Below the pieces are notes generated by a model, which was given only the letters and a program-made list of their open reading frames with translations, made no database searches and was not told the DNA's origin. A program made the translations under genes and the position numbers. This document shows, piece by piece, positions 1-9,064 of a stretch of DNA of 64,000 nt (position 1 is the first letter of the stretch; each line of letters starts with the position of its first letter). Location of the stretch: assembly GCF_029936995.1 (NCBI RefSeq), contig NZ_JAPYRE010000005.1:124001-188000 (forward strand), written 5' to 3'. This DNA is from Henriciella sp. (GTDB taxonomy: Bacteria; Pseudomonadota; Alphaproteobacteria; Caulobacterales; Hyphomonadaceae).

Positions 1-301
1 TGCATAGTGAATGGTCCGGTTACGCATGCACGGCACCAGACGTATCTGGAACAAAGATAACACCAGAGCGGCAAACGCGGTTCCACGCGAACGGAAATTA
101 GATAGCTGATCCTGTGGACAGATTTACGCAGGAAGCCCTGTTTGGCGGTACTTGCAGTGGTCTGAGGATGGTCTGACGACGGGCCAGAAAATGCTGCTGC
201 AAGGTCCCGGCACTGCATGCCCTGTCACATCAGGCAACCATTGAAGCACAACGCGCGAGGGCTAAGGTAAGTCTCCTGAGACAAGGAGATTGCCACCCCT
301 C
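1..301. other. non-coding left edge, no gene recognised
   Basis: No reading frame here looks like a real gene. Plus frame 1 is open from the window edge for 19 codons to a TAA at 58-60, so the tail of an upstream gene is possible but cannot be supported. Near the right end a short inverted repeat (GTCTC-CT-GAGAC, 271-282) directly precedes the AAGGAG ribosome-binding site of the next gene and could fold over it. The rest presumably holds that gene's promoter; I see no clear -35/-10 pair. Confidence 0.4.
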
Positions 302-1891
302 ATGCATCGTTTTCTGCCACTCGCCGCCGCGTTACTCCTGACTGCGTGTTTCGCCGTATTATTGACGTTCAGTGCCTGGTTCGCCGTCGGGCTCGTGATG
401 TTCGCCGCGCTTTCCCTGCTCGGTATTTACGATGTCTTCCAGACCCATCATACGCTGTGGCGGAATTTTCCGATCCTGGCGCGCATCCGCTGGATCATGG
501 AGGAGCTGAGGCCATTCTTCAGGGCCTACATGGTCGAGAGCGAGATGGAGGGCCGTCCTTTCAACCATGAGCAGCGCGCCATGGTTTATCGCCGGGCAAA
601 GGATGTCACCAGCGTCGAACCTTTCGGTTCACAGCTGGAAATCGACAGGCCGCCTTATGAGTGGCTTTCACACTCGGTTGCTGCGCAGACCCCGGCGACG
701 TCTGATCCGCGGGTCATTGTCGGGTCGGACTCCTGTGCGAAGCCTTATTCGGCGAGCGTGTACAACATTTCCGCAATGAGTTTCGGTGCCCTGAGCGCCA
801 GGGCGATAGAGGCGCTCAACCGAGGTGCGGCGATGGGCGGGTTTTATCATGATACGGGTGAAGGCGGCGTCTCTGACTATCACCGCGCCGGCAATGGCGA
901 TCTCGTTTGGGAAATCGGCTCGGCCTATTTCGGCTGCCGCACAAAGGACGGCAGGTTCGATCCCGAGAAGTTTGCCGAAACAGCCCGGTCCGACCAGGTG
1001 AAGATGATCGAGATCAAGCTAAGCCAGGGCGCGAAGCCCGGGCATGGCGGTGTCCTGCCCGGCGCGAAAGTCACGGCGGAAATTGCGGCTGCGCGCGGAA
1101 TCGAGATTGGCCAGACCTGTATTTCCCCACCAGCACATTCGGCCTTCTCGACGCCGCTTGAGATGATGGAATTCGTCGCCCGCCTGCGCGAGCTTTCAGG
1201 CGGCAAGCCGGTTGGTCTCAAATTCTGTGTCGGCAATCGCTGGGAAGTTCTCGCTATGTGCAAGGCGGCGCTCGAGACCGGCATTGCCCCGGACTTCATG
1301 GTCGTGGATGGCGCAGAAGGCGGCACAGGGGCCGCACCGGTCGAGTTCCTCGACCATGTCGGCTCTCCCCTGCGTCAGGGGCTCGTGCTGACGCGGAACG
1401 CGCTTGTCGGCACAGGCCTGAAGGGGCGTGTACGGCTGGCTGCCTCTGGCAAGCAGATATCGGCGTTCCAGATCGCGGCCTCCATGGCACTCGGCGCAGA
1501 CTGGGTGAATTCAGCCCGCGGATTCATGTTCTCGCTGGGCTGCATCCAGGCCAAGCATTGCCATGACAATACCTGCCCGACCGGGATCACGACGACAAAC
1601 AAGGGCCGCCAGCGCGGGCTTGTCATTCCCGACAAGGCAGAGCGTGTCTGCCAGTTCCAGAAGAATACGGTGCACGCGCTCATGGAAGTGGTAGGGGCCG
1701 CCGGATGCCAGCATCCATCGGAACTCACGCCGCGCCATATCATGCACCGGGTAACTGAAGACATCGCAGAGCCCGGCCACAGGGCTTACAAACTACTCGA
1801 AGATGACTGCCTCATTTCCGATCCATCAGGCACGCACCTGGCGCGGGAATGGTCGCTGGCCCAGTCACACAGTTTCGAGCCGGCGCGCTAG
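302..1891 (+). CDS. FMN-binding glutamate synthase family protein (GltB-like domain), membrane anchored
   Basis: Residues 1-45 form two hydrophobic segments, and the rest is the FMN/central domain of glutamate synthase. Visible family motifs are ISAMSFGALS, the glycine-rich GEGGVSDYH, VVDGAEGGTGAAP (FMN phosphate region) and the cysteine cluster CIQAKHCHDNTCPTG, which matches the 3Fe-4S site of GltB. There is no N-terminal amidotransferase domain and no gltD neighbour, so this is the stand-alone family of about 530 residues whose substrate is not established; it is not an assimilatory GOGAT. I chose ATG 302 because AAGGAG at 283-288 lies 13 bases upstream; an in-frame TTG at 290 sits almost on top of that site. 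It ends 12 bases before a convergent penicillin-binding protein gene. Confidence 0.85.
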   Translation: MHRFLPLAAALLLTACFAVLLTFSAWFAVGLVMFAALSLLGIYDVFQTHHTLWRNFPILARIRWIMEELRPFFRAYMVESEMEGRPFNHEQRAMVYRRAKDVTSVEPFGSQLEIDRPPYEWLSHSVAAQTPATSDPRVIVGSDSCAKPYSASVYNISAMSFGALSARAIEALNRGAAMGGFYHDTGEGGVSDYHRAGNGDLVWEIGSAYFGCRTKDGRFDPEKFAETARSDQVKMIEIKLSQGAKPGHGGVLPGAKVTAEIAAARGIEIGQTCISPPAHSAFSTPLEMMEFVARLRELSGGKPVGLKFCVGNRWEVLAMCKAALETGIAPDFMVVDGAEGGTGAAPVEFLDHVGSPLRQGLVLTRNALVGTGLKGRVRLAASGKQISAFQIAASMALGADWVNSARGFMFSLGCIQAKHCHDNTCPTGITTTNKGRQRGLVIPDKAERVCQFQKNTVHALMEVVGAAGCQHPSELTPRHIMHRVTEDIAEPGHRAYKLLEDDCLISDPSGTHLAREWSLAQSHSFEPAR

Positions 1892-1903
1892 CGACTGGCC
1901 AGT

Positions 1904-3874
1904 TCAGTTGGTCGCCGCGCCTGCAAAGGCCTGGCTGAGATCGCGATAGAATGAAATACGCTGGCGCTGGCGCGGCGAAAGGGTGACGAGCGAGTCGGCT
2001 CCCGCAAGCGGCTGGGGCTCAAGGTCCTGATGAGCCAGCACCATCATGTCGTGCCACAACCGGGCAGGCAGGCCGCCGCCTGTAACCCGCGACATTGGGC
2101 TGTCATCATCATTGCCGACCCAGACGGCACCAACGCGAACCGCTGAAAAACCGGCAAACCATGCATCGCGCGATTCCTGGCTGGTGCCGGTCTTGCCGGC
2201 CAGCTGCCAGCCGTCGATCCGGGCCCGTGTGCCGGTACCTTCAGCGATGACGCGGGTCATCATGCCGACCATGGTTTCAGCATCTTCCTGATCATAGACG
2301 CGTTCGGGATCGTATTGCGGGCGCTCATAAAGGACATCGCCGCGCGAGTTGGAGATGCGCTCGACGATATAGGGGTCCATGCGTTTGCCGCCCGTCATGA
2401 AGACGCCATAGGCGCGCGCCATGTCCTTCAGGCTCACGCCCTGGCTGCCCAGTGCGATCGAGGGCAGGGGCCGCATGTCGCTGGTAATGCCGAAGCGTTT
2501 CGCCAGCGCGATGATTGATTCCTCACCGACTTCCTGTCCCAGCTGTGCGGCGACCGTATTGATGGAATCGCGCAGGGCTTCGGTCAGGGTCATGGCACCG
2601 GCATGAACGCGCGAATAGTTCTGAGGAGACCAGCCATCAATCGTGACCGGGCGGTCGCGGCGGATGTCATACGGGGTGATGCCGGACTGTATCGCTGCGG
2701 CATAGACAAAGGGCTTGAAGGCCGAACCCGGCTGGCGGCTGGCCTGCGTGGCGCGGTTGAACTGGCTCTCATTGTAATCGACCCCGCCATACATGGCGAG
2801 AATCCGGCCCTTAGGATCCATGATGATCGCGGCGGCCTGGCTGGCATTCTGCTTGCTGCCTTCCTCCTCCATGCGCTTGGCGAAAGCATCGTCAATCCCG
2901 GCCTGAAGCTCGGAGTCGATGGTCAGCTGGACGATAAGGTCGCCAGGCAGGGTCGGCAGGATTTCATTGATGCGTTCGGTGGCGACATCCAGCGCATAGC
3001 CGAACTGGGGATCGCGTTCTGGTGCGTCAGCAAGTGAGATGTCCTCGGCCTCGGCGGCTTCAGCCTCTTCCGGCCTGATGAAACCGGCATCGACCATTTC
3101 CCTAAGGACATAGCGCTGGCGTGGCTTGGCGTCGGTCATGTTGTCGGTCAGGGCAAGGCGTGAGGGGGCCTTGGGAAGAGTGGCGAGCAGGGATGCTTCG
3201 CCGATCGTCAACTCCTCCGGCTGCTTGCCGAAATAGAAGCGGGAGGCAGCCCCGAGCCCATAAAAACCGGCACCGAAATAGATGCGGTTGAGATAAAGTT
3301 CGAGCACTTCGTCCTTGCTGAGGCGTTCCTCGAGCCGCCGGGCGAGCCGGATTTCCTGCGCCTTGCGTTTCAGGGTCTGCTCAGGCGAAAGGACGAGATT
3401 CTTGACCAGCTGCTGGGTAATGGTCGAGGCACCAGAGACGGTCTCGCCAGCCGTGACGTTCGCCCATACGGCCCTGGCGATGGCGCGCGTGTCTGCGCCA
3501 TTGTGTTCGTAGAAGCGTTTGTCTTCAGCGGCGATGAAGGCCTGCGGGACATGCGGTGGCAGGTTTTCGAGCTTGATGGCGCGGCCATAGCGCGGGCCGC
3601 GAATCGCCATGGTCTCGCCATTGGTATCGGTAAACTCGATCGCCTGCTCCCGGCCGGTTGCCCAGAGTTCGTCATTCGAGGGCAGGGACGGCATGCCGCG
3701 ATAGAGGCTCTGCCAGTAAAGCCATACAACGATCAGCGCGATGAGGCAGAGGCTGAAGCCGGTAATCAGCGTCCATTTGAGGATCGGCCTATGGGACAGG
3801 AAACCGCCGCCATTGTCTGAACCGAGGGTGGGCGGACGGCCTGACTGGCTCCGGTTTGGGGGTCTTGCTGCCAC
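1904..3874 (-). CDS. mrcA: penicillin-binding protein 1A, bifunctional glycosyltransferase/transpeptidase
   Basis: Class A penicillin-binding protein that polymerises glycan strands and cross-links peptides in the periplasm. A cytoplasmic basic tail is followed by one membrane anchor (about 33-55). The GT51 domain follows, with catalytic Glu in AAEDKRFYEH (about 117) and the STITQQLVKNL motif. The transpeptidase domain has SAFK (Ser about 384), SIN (about 438-440) and KTGTS (about 561). At 656 residues it is at the short end for PBP1A and appears to lack a long OB-fold insertion between the domains, resembling PBP1C/PbpG-length enzymes. The start is GTG at 3872-3874 with AAGGAG five bases upstream, a strong ribosome-binding site. 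It is a single gene whose 3' end converges on the glutamate-synthase-like gene. Confidence 0.92.
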   Translation of the reverse strand: MAARPPNRSQSGRPPTLGSDNGGGFLSHRPILKWTLITGFSLCLIALIVVWLYWQSLYRGMPSLPSNDELWATGREQAIEFTDTNGETMAIRGPRYGRAIKLENLPPHVPQAFIAAEDKRFYEHNGADTRAIARAVWANVTAGETVSGASTITQQLVKNLVLSPEQTLKRKAQEIRLARRLEERLSKDEVLELYLNRIYFGAGFYGLGAASRFYFGKQPEELTIGEASLLATLPKAPSRLALTDNMTDAKPRQRYVLREMVDAGFIRPEEAEAAEAEDISLADAPERDPQFGYALDVATERINEILPTLPGDLIVQLTIDSELQAGIDDAFAKRMEEEGSKQNASQAAAIIMDPKGRILAMYGGVDYNESQFNRATQASRQPGSAFKPFVYAAAIQSGITPYDIRRDRPVTIDGWSPQNYSRVHAGAMTLTEALRDSINTVAAQLGQEVGEESIIALAKRFGITSDMRPLPSIALGSQGVSLKDMARAYGVFMTGGKRMDPYIVERISNSRGDVLYERPQYDPERVYDQEDAETMVGMMTRVIAEGTGTRARIDGWQLAGKTGTSQESRDAWFAGFSAVRVGAVWVGNDDDSPMSRVTGGGLPARLWHDMMVLAHQDLEPQPLAGADSLVTLSPRQRQRISFYRDLSQAFAGAATN

Positions 3875-3989
3875 GAAGCTCCTTCCAGTCCAGCTTTCGC
3901 CTCTCGGGTCGCGCTAATGTAATCTAATTGAGGCCATGTGAAGGCAGTGTGAATTTTCAAACGCCACGACAGGCAGATGTGTTGCAAAT

Positions 3990-4466
3990 CTATCCCGCTC
4001 GACCTGCACAATCTGCATGGGCTGGCACTTGCCCGGCTTTTGCCATGCCGCGGCTCGTGGCCGCTGCGAGCTTCAGGCGTCCAGCCATTTCGCGGGCCGA
4101 GAGGTCGCTCGTCAGGCAGTCGAGGGCCGTGCCTGTATCCGCATCTATGACAAAGGCGAGCCCGGTGCGGGCTTTGTGCTTCTCCCATATCCATGTCGCC
4201 TTGTGCAGACGCAGGCGGGCTTCTGTTGCGGCAGACAGGCCGCGCCGGGCTTCGTCACTGGCTGTCATGGCGGTCAGGTCAATGTCGATGTAGCGAACCG
4301 TGCCGGACGGCGTCTCCTCAAGCGCACGAGCCAGCGCCGGTTCGAGGACATGACATCGCGCGCACCAGTCTGCTGTCAGGGCGATCACCTTGAGCGGCGC
4401 CTCACCGAGAGCTGCCTGTGGCGTGGCCAGGGCAAGCACCAGGAGGGCTGGAACACAGCGTATCAT
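3990..4466 (-). CDS. exported thioredoxin-fold protein
   Basis: A 158-residue protein that starts with a cleavable signal sequence (LLVLALATPQAALG, about residues 6-20) followed by ALTADWCARCHVLEP. The WCARC motif is a CxxC redox site in the thioredoxin family position, so the protein probably reduces or transfers disulfides, or is a periplasmic thioredoxin-like domain. The C-terminal half (DADTGTALDCLTSDLS) is not a typical thioredoxin end, and the cis-Pro loop is not evident. An ATG at 4464-4466 was chosen because the signal peptide begins there; the frame stays open upstream, but that region is antisense to the symporter. It is divergent from the AGCS gene with a shared 58-base promoter region. 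Confidence 0.65.
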   Translation of the reverse strand: MIRCVPALLVLALATPQAALGEAPLKVIALTADWCARCHVLEPALARALEETPSGTVRYIDIDLTAMTASDEARRGLSAATEARLRLHKATWIWEKHKARTGLAFVIDADTGTALDCLTSDLSAREMAGRLKLAAATSRGMAKAGQVPAHADCAGRAG

Positions 4467-4524
4467 TTTACTCGCCGCCCGCTGGCCTCTAAGACAAACC
4501 AGAACCAGACCTAACAAGGATGTC

Positions 4525-5967
4525 ATGCTCGATTTTCTGAATGACCTCATCGGAGGCAAGATCCTCATTGCCGTGCTTATTCCGCTCGGCCTGATTTTTA
4601 CACTCTGGTCGAGGGGGGTCCAGTTCAGACTGTTCGGCTCCATGTTCTCCGTACTGGGACAAGGCTTCCAGCATGAAACCGACCAGCCGTCCTCCTTCCA
4701 GGCACTTGCCCTGTCTGTGGCCGGCCGTGTTGGTGGTGGTAACATCGCCGGTGTCGCCGCCGCCCTGGCGCTTGGCGGGCCGGGGGCGATCTTCTGGATG
4801 TGGGTGGTCGGCCTGGTCGGCATGGCGACCAGCTTCTTCGAATGTACGATTGCCCAGCTCTACAAGCAGAAGGAGCCGAATGGCGACTTCCGCGGCGGGC
4901 CGGCCTATTACATCAAGCACGGTCTCGGGAAGAAGCTCGGCAAGGGCGCGCCTGTCATGGGCTTTGTCTATTCGCTGCTTCTGCTCGTCACGTTCGGGTT
5001 CGCGTTCATCTGCTTCCAGAGTTTTGCGACTACCAGCTCCATCGATTCGGCCTTTGGCGCGCCCCGCATCGGGTCGGGCATCGTTCTGGCCCTCCTGATC
5101 AGTGTCGTCATCTTTGGCGGCGTCCGCCGGATTGCCAGCGTGGCGGAGGTCATCGTGCCGGTCATGGCGGTCTTCTATGCGCTGCTCGGGGCGTTTGTCC
5201 TGCTGACACACCTGCCGCAGATCCCCGGCGCATTCATGGAGATCGTGACCAGCGCCTTCGGGCTCAATGAAGCCGTCTCCGGCGGCATGGGCGCTGCCAT
5301 CATGATGGGCGTCAATCGCGGCCTGTTTTCCAATGAAGCGGGTCTTGGCTCGGCCCCGAACGTGGCCGCAGCCGCCTATGTCGAGCATCCGGCCCAGCAG
5401 GGCATGGTCCAGTCGCTGTCGGTCTTCATTGATACGATCATCATGTGTACCTGCACGGCGCTGATCATCATCTTGTCATCGCAGTCCTATCTCGGTGTCT
5501 CCGATGACGCGCAGGGTGTGCTGACACAGCTTGCCCTGGCAGATCATGTCGGCGTCTGGGCGGAGTATTTCATCGCGGTCGCGCTGTTCCTCTTCGCCTT
5601 CTCCTCGATCATGTATTCCTACTATCTCGGGGAGAATGCGGTCGATTACTACATTCCGGACAACAAGCTTGCCGTGATGATCTACAGGGCCGTGGTGATC
5701 GGCTTTGTGCTGCTGGGGGCGACCATCCAGCTGGCAGACGTGCTGAGCTTTACCGACATCACGATGGGCCTGCTGGCACTGGTGAACCTGCTCGCCGTGG
5801 CGTTGCTGTTCCCCATCGGGCTACGCATCATGCGGGACTTCGACGAGCAGCGTAAGGCAGGCGTTAAAGTGCCGGTTTTCGATGTCGAGAAGTTCGATGA
5901 TCTCGATCTCGACAAGGCGGCCTGGCAGCTGACAGAGCGCGAAGGCGTTGAGATCGACAGATCATAA
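4525..5967 (+). CDS. sodium:alanine/amino-acid symporter (AGCS family)
   Basis: An integral inner-membrane symporter of 480 residues with about 10-11 hydrophobic segments. Family signatures are VAGRVGGGNIAGVAAA near residue 72 and the motif around GVNRGLFSNEAGLGSAP (about 266-282), both diagnostic for AlsT/DagA Na+:alanine (or glycine) carriers. ATG 4525 is preceded by AAGGA at 4516-4520, and the protein then begins like other family members (a short N-terminal helix before the first membrane span). Upstream codons in the same frame lie inside the divergent thioredoxin-like gene and are not coding. A perfect 11-base-pair hairpin follows the stop codon. Substrate specificity within alanine, glycine or glutamine cannot be read from sequence. 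Confidence 0.9.
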   Translation: MLDFLNDLIGGKILIAVLIPLGLIFTLWSRGVQFRLFGSMFSVLGQGFQHETDQPSSFQALALSVAGRVGGGNIAGVAAALALGGPGAIFWMWVVGLVGMATSFFECTIAQLYKQKEPNGDFRGGPAYYIKHGLGKKLGKGAPVMGFVYSLLLLVTFGFAFICFQSFATTSSIDSAFGAPRIGSGIVLALLISVVIFGGVRRIASVAEVIVPVMAVFYALLGAFVLLTHLPQIPGAFMEIVTSAFGLNEAVSGGMGAAIMMGVNRGLFSNEAGLGSAPNVAAAAYVEHPAQQGMVQSLSVFIDTIIMCTCTALIIILSSQSYLGVSDDAQGVLTQLALADHVGVWAEYFIAVALFLFAFSSIMYSYYLGENAVDYYIPDNKLAVMIYRAVVIGFVLLGATIQLADVLSFTDITMGLLALVNLLAVALLFPIGLRIMRDFDEQRKAGVKVPVFDVEKFDDLDLDKAAWQLTEREGVEIDRS

Positions 5968-5971
5968 AAGA

Positions 5972-5998
5972 AAGGCCGGTCCAGTGCGGACCGGCCTT
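5972..5998 (-). terminator. intrinsic terminator, probably bidirectional
   Basis: Stem AAGGCCGGTCC (5972-5982) pairs perfectly with GGACCGGCCTT (5988-5998) around loop AGTGC. Read on the minus strand it is followed by a T-rich tail (TTCTTTTATGAT), so it is the strong terminator of purB. It also lies five bases beyond the stop of the plus-strand symporter and can end that transcript, although the plus-side tail lacks a T run. Confidence 0.85.
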
Positions 5999-6023
5999 CG
6001 TCTACTCGCGAGTGCTTGGGCGT

Positions 6024-7316
6024 CTACCCGAAGACGCGCGTGAAAATGCGGTCGACCTGCTTGAAATGATAGTCGAGGTCGAACAGGGCTTCGAGCTCAT
6101 CATTGCTGAGTTTGGCTGTAACGTCGCCGTCGGCCTTGAGGTGGTCGAGGAAGGCGCCTTCGCCAGCCCAGGTCTTCATCGCATTGCGCTGGACGAGCGT
6201 ATAGGATTCCTCCCGGCTGACACCGGCTTCGACAAGGGCAAGCAGGACACGCTGCGAGTTATGCAGGCCACCCATGCGCTCCATGTTCAGCATCATCCGG
6301 TCTGGATAGATCAGCAGGTTCTCGACAACCCCGGCAAGACGGTGCAGCGCGAAGTCCAGGTGGATGGTCGCGTCCGGGCCGATGCCGCGCTCGACGGAGG
6401 AATGCGAGATATCACGCTCATGCCAGAGCGCCACATTCTCCAGCGCAGGCGTGACCGCCGAGCGGATCAGGCGGGCCAGCCCGGTCAGATTTTCCGTCAG
6501 CACCGGATTGCGCTTGTGCGGCATCGCGGATGAACCCTTCTGGCCCTTGGAGAAGAACTCTTCGGCCTCGAGCACTTCGGTGCGCTGGAGGTGGCGGATC
6601 TCGGTGGCCAGCCGCTCGACCGACGAAGCGATGACGCCGAGCGTGGCGAAGAACATGGCATGACGATCACGCGGGATAACCTGCGTGGAGACCGGTTCCG
6701 GCTGAAGCCCGAGCTTTTCAGCGACATATTCCTCGATGCGTGGATCGATATTGGCGAAGGTGCCGACTGCGCCGGAGATCGCGCAGGTAGCGACTTCCTC
6801 GCGGGCGGCAACGAGGCGCGCACGGCCGCGGGCAAACTCGGCATGGAAGGTGGCGAGCGTCACACCGAAGGTCGTCGGTTCGGCATGGATGCCGTGACTG
6901 CGGCCGATCTTGGGGGTGTATTTATGCTCCTCGGCGCGCTTTTGCAGCGCGTCCAGAACGCGGTCCATACCCTTGAGAAGCAGGTCGCTGGCGCGCACCA
7001 GCTGCACATTGAGGCAGGTGTCGAGCACGTCAGACGAAGTCATGCCCTTGTGCAGGAAGCGGGCGGGCTCTCCGACATGTTCGGCAACATTGGTCAGGAA
7101 GGCGATGACGTCATGCTTCACCTCGGCCTCGATCTCGTCGATCCGCTCGACTTCAAAGCTGGCTTTCTCGCGCACGGCCTTCGAGGTGCCTTCGGGAATC
7201 TGGCCAAGGCTTTCCATGGCCTCGGCGGCGAGCGTCTCGATCTCCAGCCAGATGCCGTATTTGCTTTCCGGCGACCAGATGGCGGTCATGTCAGGGCGGG
7301 CATAGCGTTCGATCAT
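6024..7316 (-). CDS. purB: adenylosuccinate lyase
   Basis: Catalyses two beta-eliminations of fumarate in purine synthesis, from SAICAR and from adenylosuccinate. The signature loop GSSAMPHKRNP (about residues 261-271), with its catalytic serine, is intact. The histidine region GRSHGIHAEPTTFG and KGMTSSDVLDTCLN are both present. At 430 residues it has the normal length of the bacterial PurB of the Bacillus type. Its stop is followed by a strong hairpin terminator. It lies 83 bases downstream of ispH on the same strand and may have its own promoter in that gap. Confidence 0.97.
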   Translation of the reverse strand: MIERYARPDMTAIWSPESKYGIWLEIETLAAEAMESLGQIPEGTSKAVREKASFEVERIDEIEAEVKHDVIAFLTNVAEHVGEPARFLHKGMTSSDVLDTCLNVQLVRASDLLLKGMDRVLDALQKRAEEHKYTPKIGRSHGIHAEPTTFGVTLATFHAEFARGRARLVAAREEVATCAISGAVGTFANIDPRIEEYVAEKLGLQPEPVSTQVIPRDRHAMFFATLGVIASSVERLATEIRHLQRTEVLEAEEFFSKGQKGSSAMPHKRNPVLTENLTGLARLIRSAVTPALENVALWHERDISHSSVERGIGPDATIHLDFALHRLAGVVENLLIYPDRMMLNMERMGGLHNSQRVLLALVEAGVSREESYTLVQRNAMKTWAGEGAFLDHLKADGDVTAKLSNDELEALFDLDYHFKQVDRIFTRVFG

Positions 7317-7399
7317 GGGTGTCTCCGTCTGTTGCGCCGGGTTCTACGCATGTAGGCGGAAGGGGCAAGACCTTTGCTGAGCAATGAAGGGTTGGAAGG

Positions 7400-8350
7400 T
7401 CAGACTTCCTCCGCCAACACCCGTGGCAGTTTGAAGGTTACCGTTTCCTGCGCGGTGGTGATGTGCTCGACCTCGATGTCAAAACGCGCGCGGCAGGCGG
7501 CGATAAGGCCCTGGACGAGGTCTTCCGGCGCTGAGGCGCCTGCTGTCAGGCCGAGCGTGTCCACGCCTTCGAACCAGTCCCAGTTCACGTCCAGTGCGCT
7601 GGCGACAAGACGCGAATCCTTTGCCCCGGCGCGCTTGGCCACTTCCACGAGACGTTTGGAGTTCGACGAGGTTTCCGCCCCGATGACGAGGAAGAGGTCG
7701 GCCCCGTCGGCCATCGCTTTCACGGCTTCCTGGCGGTTGGTGGTTGCGTAGCAGATGTCTTCCTTGTGCGGTGTGGCGATGCCGGGAAAGCGCTCCTGCA
7801 GGATATTCACGATACTGGCCGTGTCATCGACAGACAGCGTGGTCTGGGTGACGAAGGCGGTATTGGCCGGATCCTGCGGGGTGAAGGCACGCGCATCGTC
7901 CTCTGTCTCGATCAGCGTGATCGCGCCATCCGGAAGCTGGCCCATCGTGCCGATAACTTCGGGGTGGCCGGCATGGCCGATCAGCACGATCTCGCGGCCT
8001 GCCTTGTGATGACGCTCGGCCTCGACATGCACCTTGGAGACGAGCGGGCAGGTCGCGTCGACATAGATCATCTCCCGGCGTTCGGCCTCGGCAGGCACCG
8101 CCTTGGGCACACCATGCGCGGAAAAGACGACCGGCCTGTCTACCGGGCACTCGTCCAGTTCCTCGACAAACACCGCGCCAAGCCCTTCAAGGCGTGAGAC
8201 GACATGCTGGTTGTGCACGATTTCATGGCGCACATAGACGGGCGCGCCCCATTTCTCGAGGGCTTCCTCGACGATCTGGATTGCGCGGTCGACGCCCGCA
8301 CAGAAGCCGCGTGGGGCGGCGAGCCGGATTGTAAGTTTGCGCCGTTCCAT
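7400..8350 (-). CDS. ispH: 4-hydroxy-3-methylbut-2-enyl diphosphate reductase
   Basis: Last enzyme of the MEP isoprenoid pathway, a 4Fe-4S protein making IPP and DMAPP. The three conserved cysteines appear in [26 protein letters not shown] and [26 protein letters not shown] and the catalytic TQTTLSVDD are also present. The start is ATG at 8348-8350 because AGGAGGAA lies five bases upstream; 14 further in-frame upstream codons are unlikely to be translated. The product is 316 residues, the usual length. It is divergent from a lipoprotein gene with about 115 bases between the starts. Confidence 0.97.
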   Translation of the reverse strand: MERRKLTIRLAAPRGFCAGVDRAIQIVEEALEKWGAPVYVRHEIVHNQHVVSRLEGLGAVFVEELDECPVDRPVVFSAHGVPKAVPAEAERREMIYVDATCPLVSKVHVEAERHHKAGREIVLIGHAGHPEVIGTMGQLPDGAITLIETEDDARAFTPQDPANTAFVTQTTLSVDDTASIVNILQERFPGIATPHKEDICYATTNRQEAVKAMADGADLFLVIGAETSSNSKRLVEVAKRAGAKDSRLVASALDVNWDWFEGVDTLGLTAGASAPEDLVQGLIAACRARFDIEVEHITTAQETVTFKLPRVLAEEV

Positions 8351-8466
8351 GGTCTTCCTCCTGCAGTGCAAGCAGATCGGGCGTTGCGCCATCGGCTGGT
8401 GCCCGGTAACACTCCCCCATTACATGGAGAGCCTGAAGGTTCAGGCCAAGAGTGACAAGGCATTCA

Positions 8467-9033
8467 ATGATGCGCGTATTTGCCGTAATTGCAGCCGGAC
8501 TGATGCTTGCCTCCTGCGGGAGCAACTCTGTGAGCCGGGCGCTGGACTCCCGCCAGAATGCCGGGCCATGCCCGCCAGCCTCGATTCTTTATGATGCCTC
8601 CCGTGTCGTCGAGCTTGATGGGGCAGGGCAGGATTACAACAATATCACCTACACCGGCGAGATGACCGATGTGGAGATGTTCTGCCGCTATGTAGACGAC
8701 CAGCCGCTGCGCGCGTCCATCGAGATTGATTTCGCATTCGGCAAGGGGCCGCAGGCGACAGCGAACCAGCACCAGTACACTTACTGGGTGGCCGTGACGC
8801 GCCGCAGCTCCAAGGTTCTGGCCAAGCAGTACTTTTCCGTGGATGCCAATTTTGCCGATGGCAAGGTCGATGGCCGGACGGAAGTGGTCGAGGACATCGT
8901 AATCCCGCGTCTGGATTCGACGATTTCCGGGGCCAACTTCGAAGTGGTTGTAGGCTTTGATCTGACCGATGAGCAGCTGACCTTCAACCGCGAGGGCCGC
9001 CGTTACCGCCTCGACGCAGGCTCAGGCAGCTAG
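8467..9033 (+). CDS. predicted lipoprotein of unknown function
   Basis: Begins with MMRVFAVIAAGLMLASCGSN, a classical lipoprotein signal with lipobox LASC, so the mature protein (about 170 residues) is anchored to the envelope. The body is soluble and beta-rich with no motif I recognise; Cys residues at about 34 and 73 could pair. ATG 8467 (or 8470) has AAGG at 8457-8460 at a usable distance. It lies 31 bases upstream of argS on the same strand, so the two may be co-transcribed. Confidence 0.75.
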   Translation: MMRVFAVIAAGLMLASCGSNSVSRALDSRQNAGPCPPASILYDASRVVELDGAGQDYNNITYTGEMTDVEMFCRYVDDQPLRASIEIDFAFGKGPQATANQHQYTYWVAVTRRSSKVLAKQYFSVDANFADGKVDGRTEVVEDIVIPRLDSTISGANFEVVVGFDLTDEQLTFNREGRRYRLDAGSGS

Positions 9034-9064
9034 ACAGCAGAAACAGGACAATCCGGGGACCAGC

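Noticed and set aside
4467-4823. N-terminal extension of the thioredoxin-like protein to 277 residues
   Set aside because: The extension runs over the promoter and start of the divergent symporter and would bury the signal peptide inside the protein.
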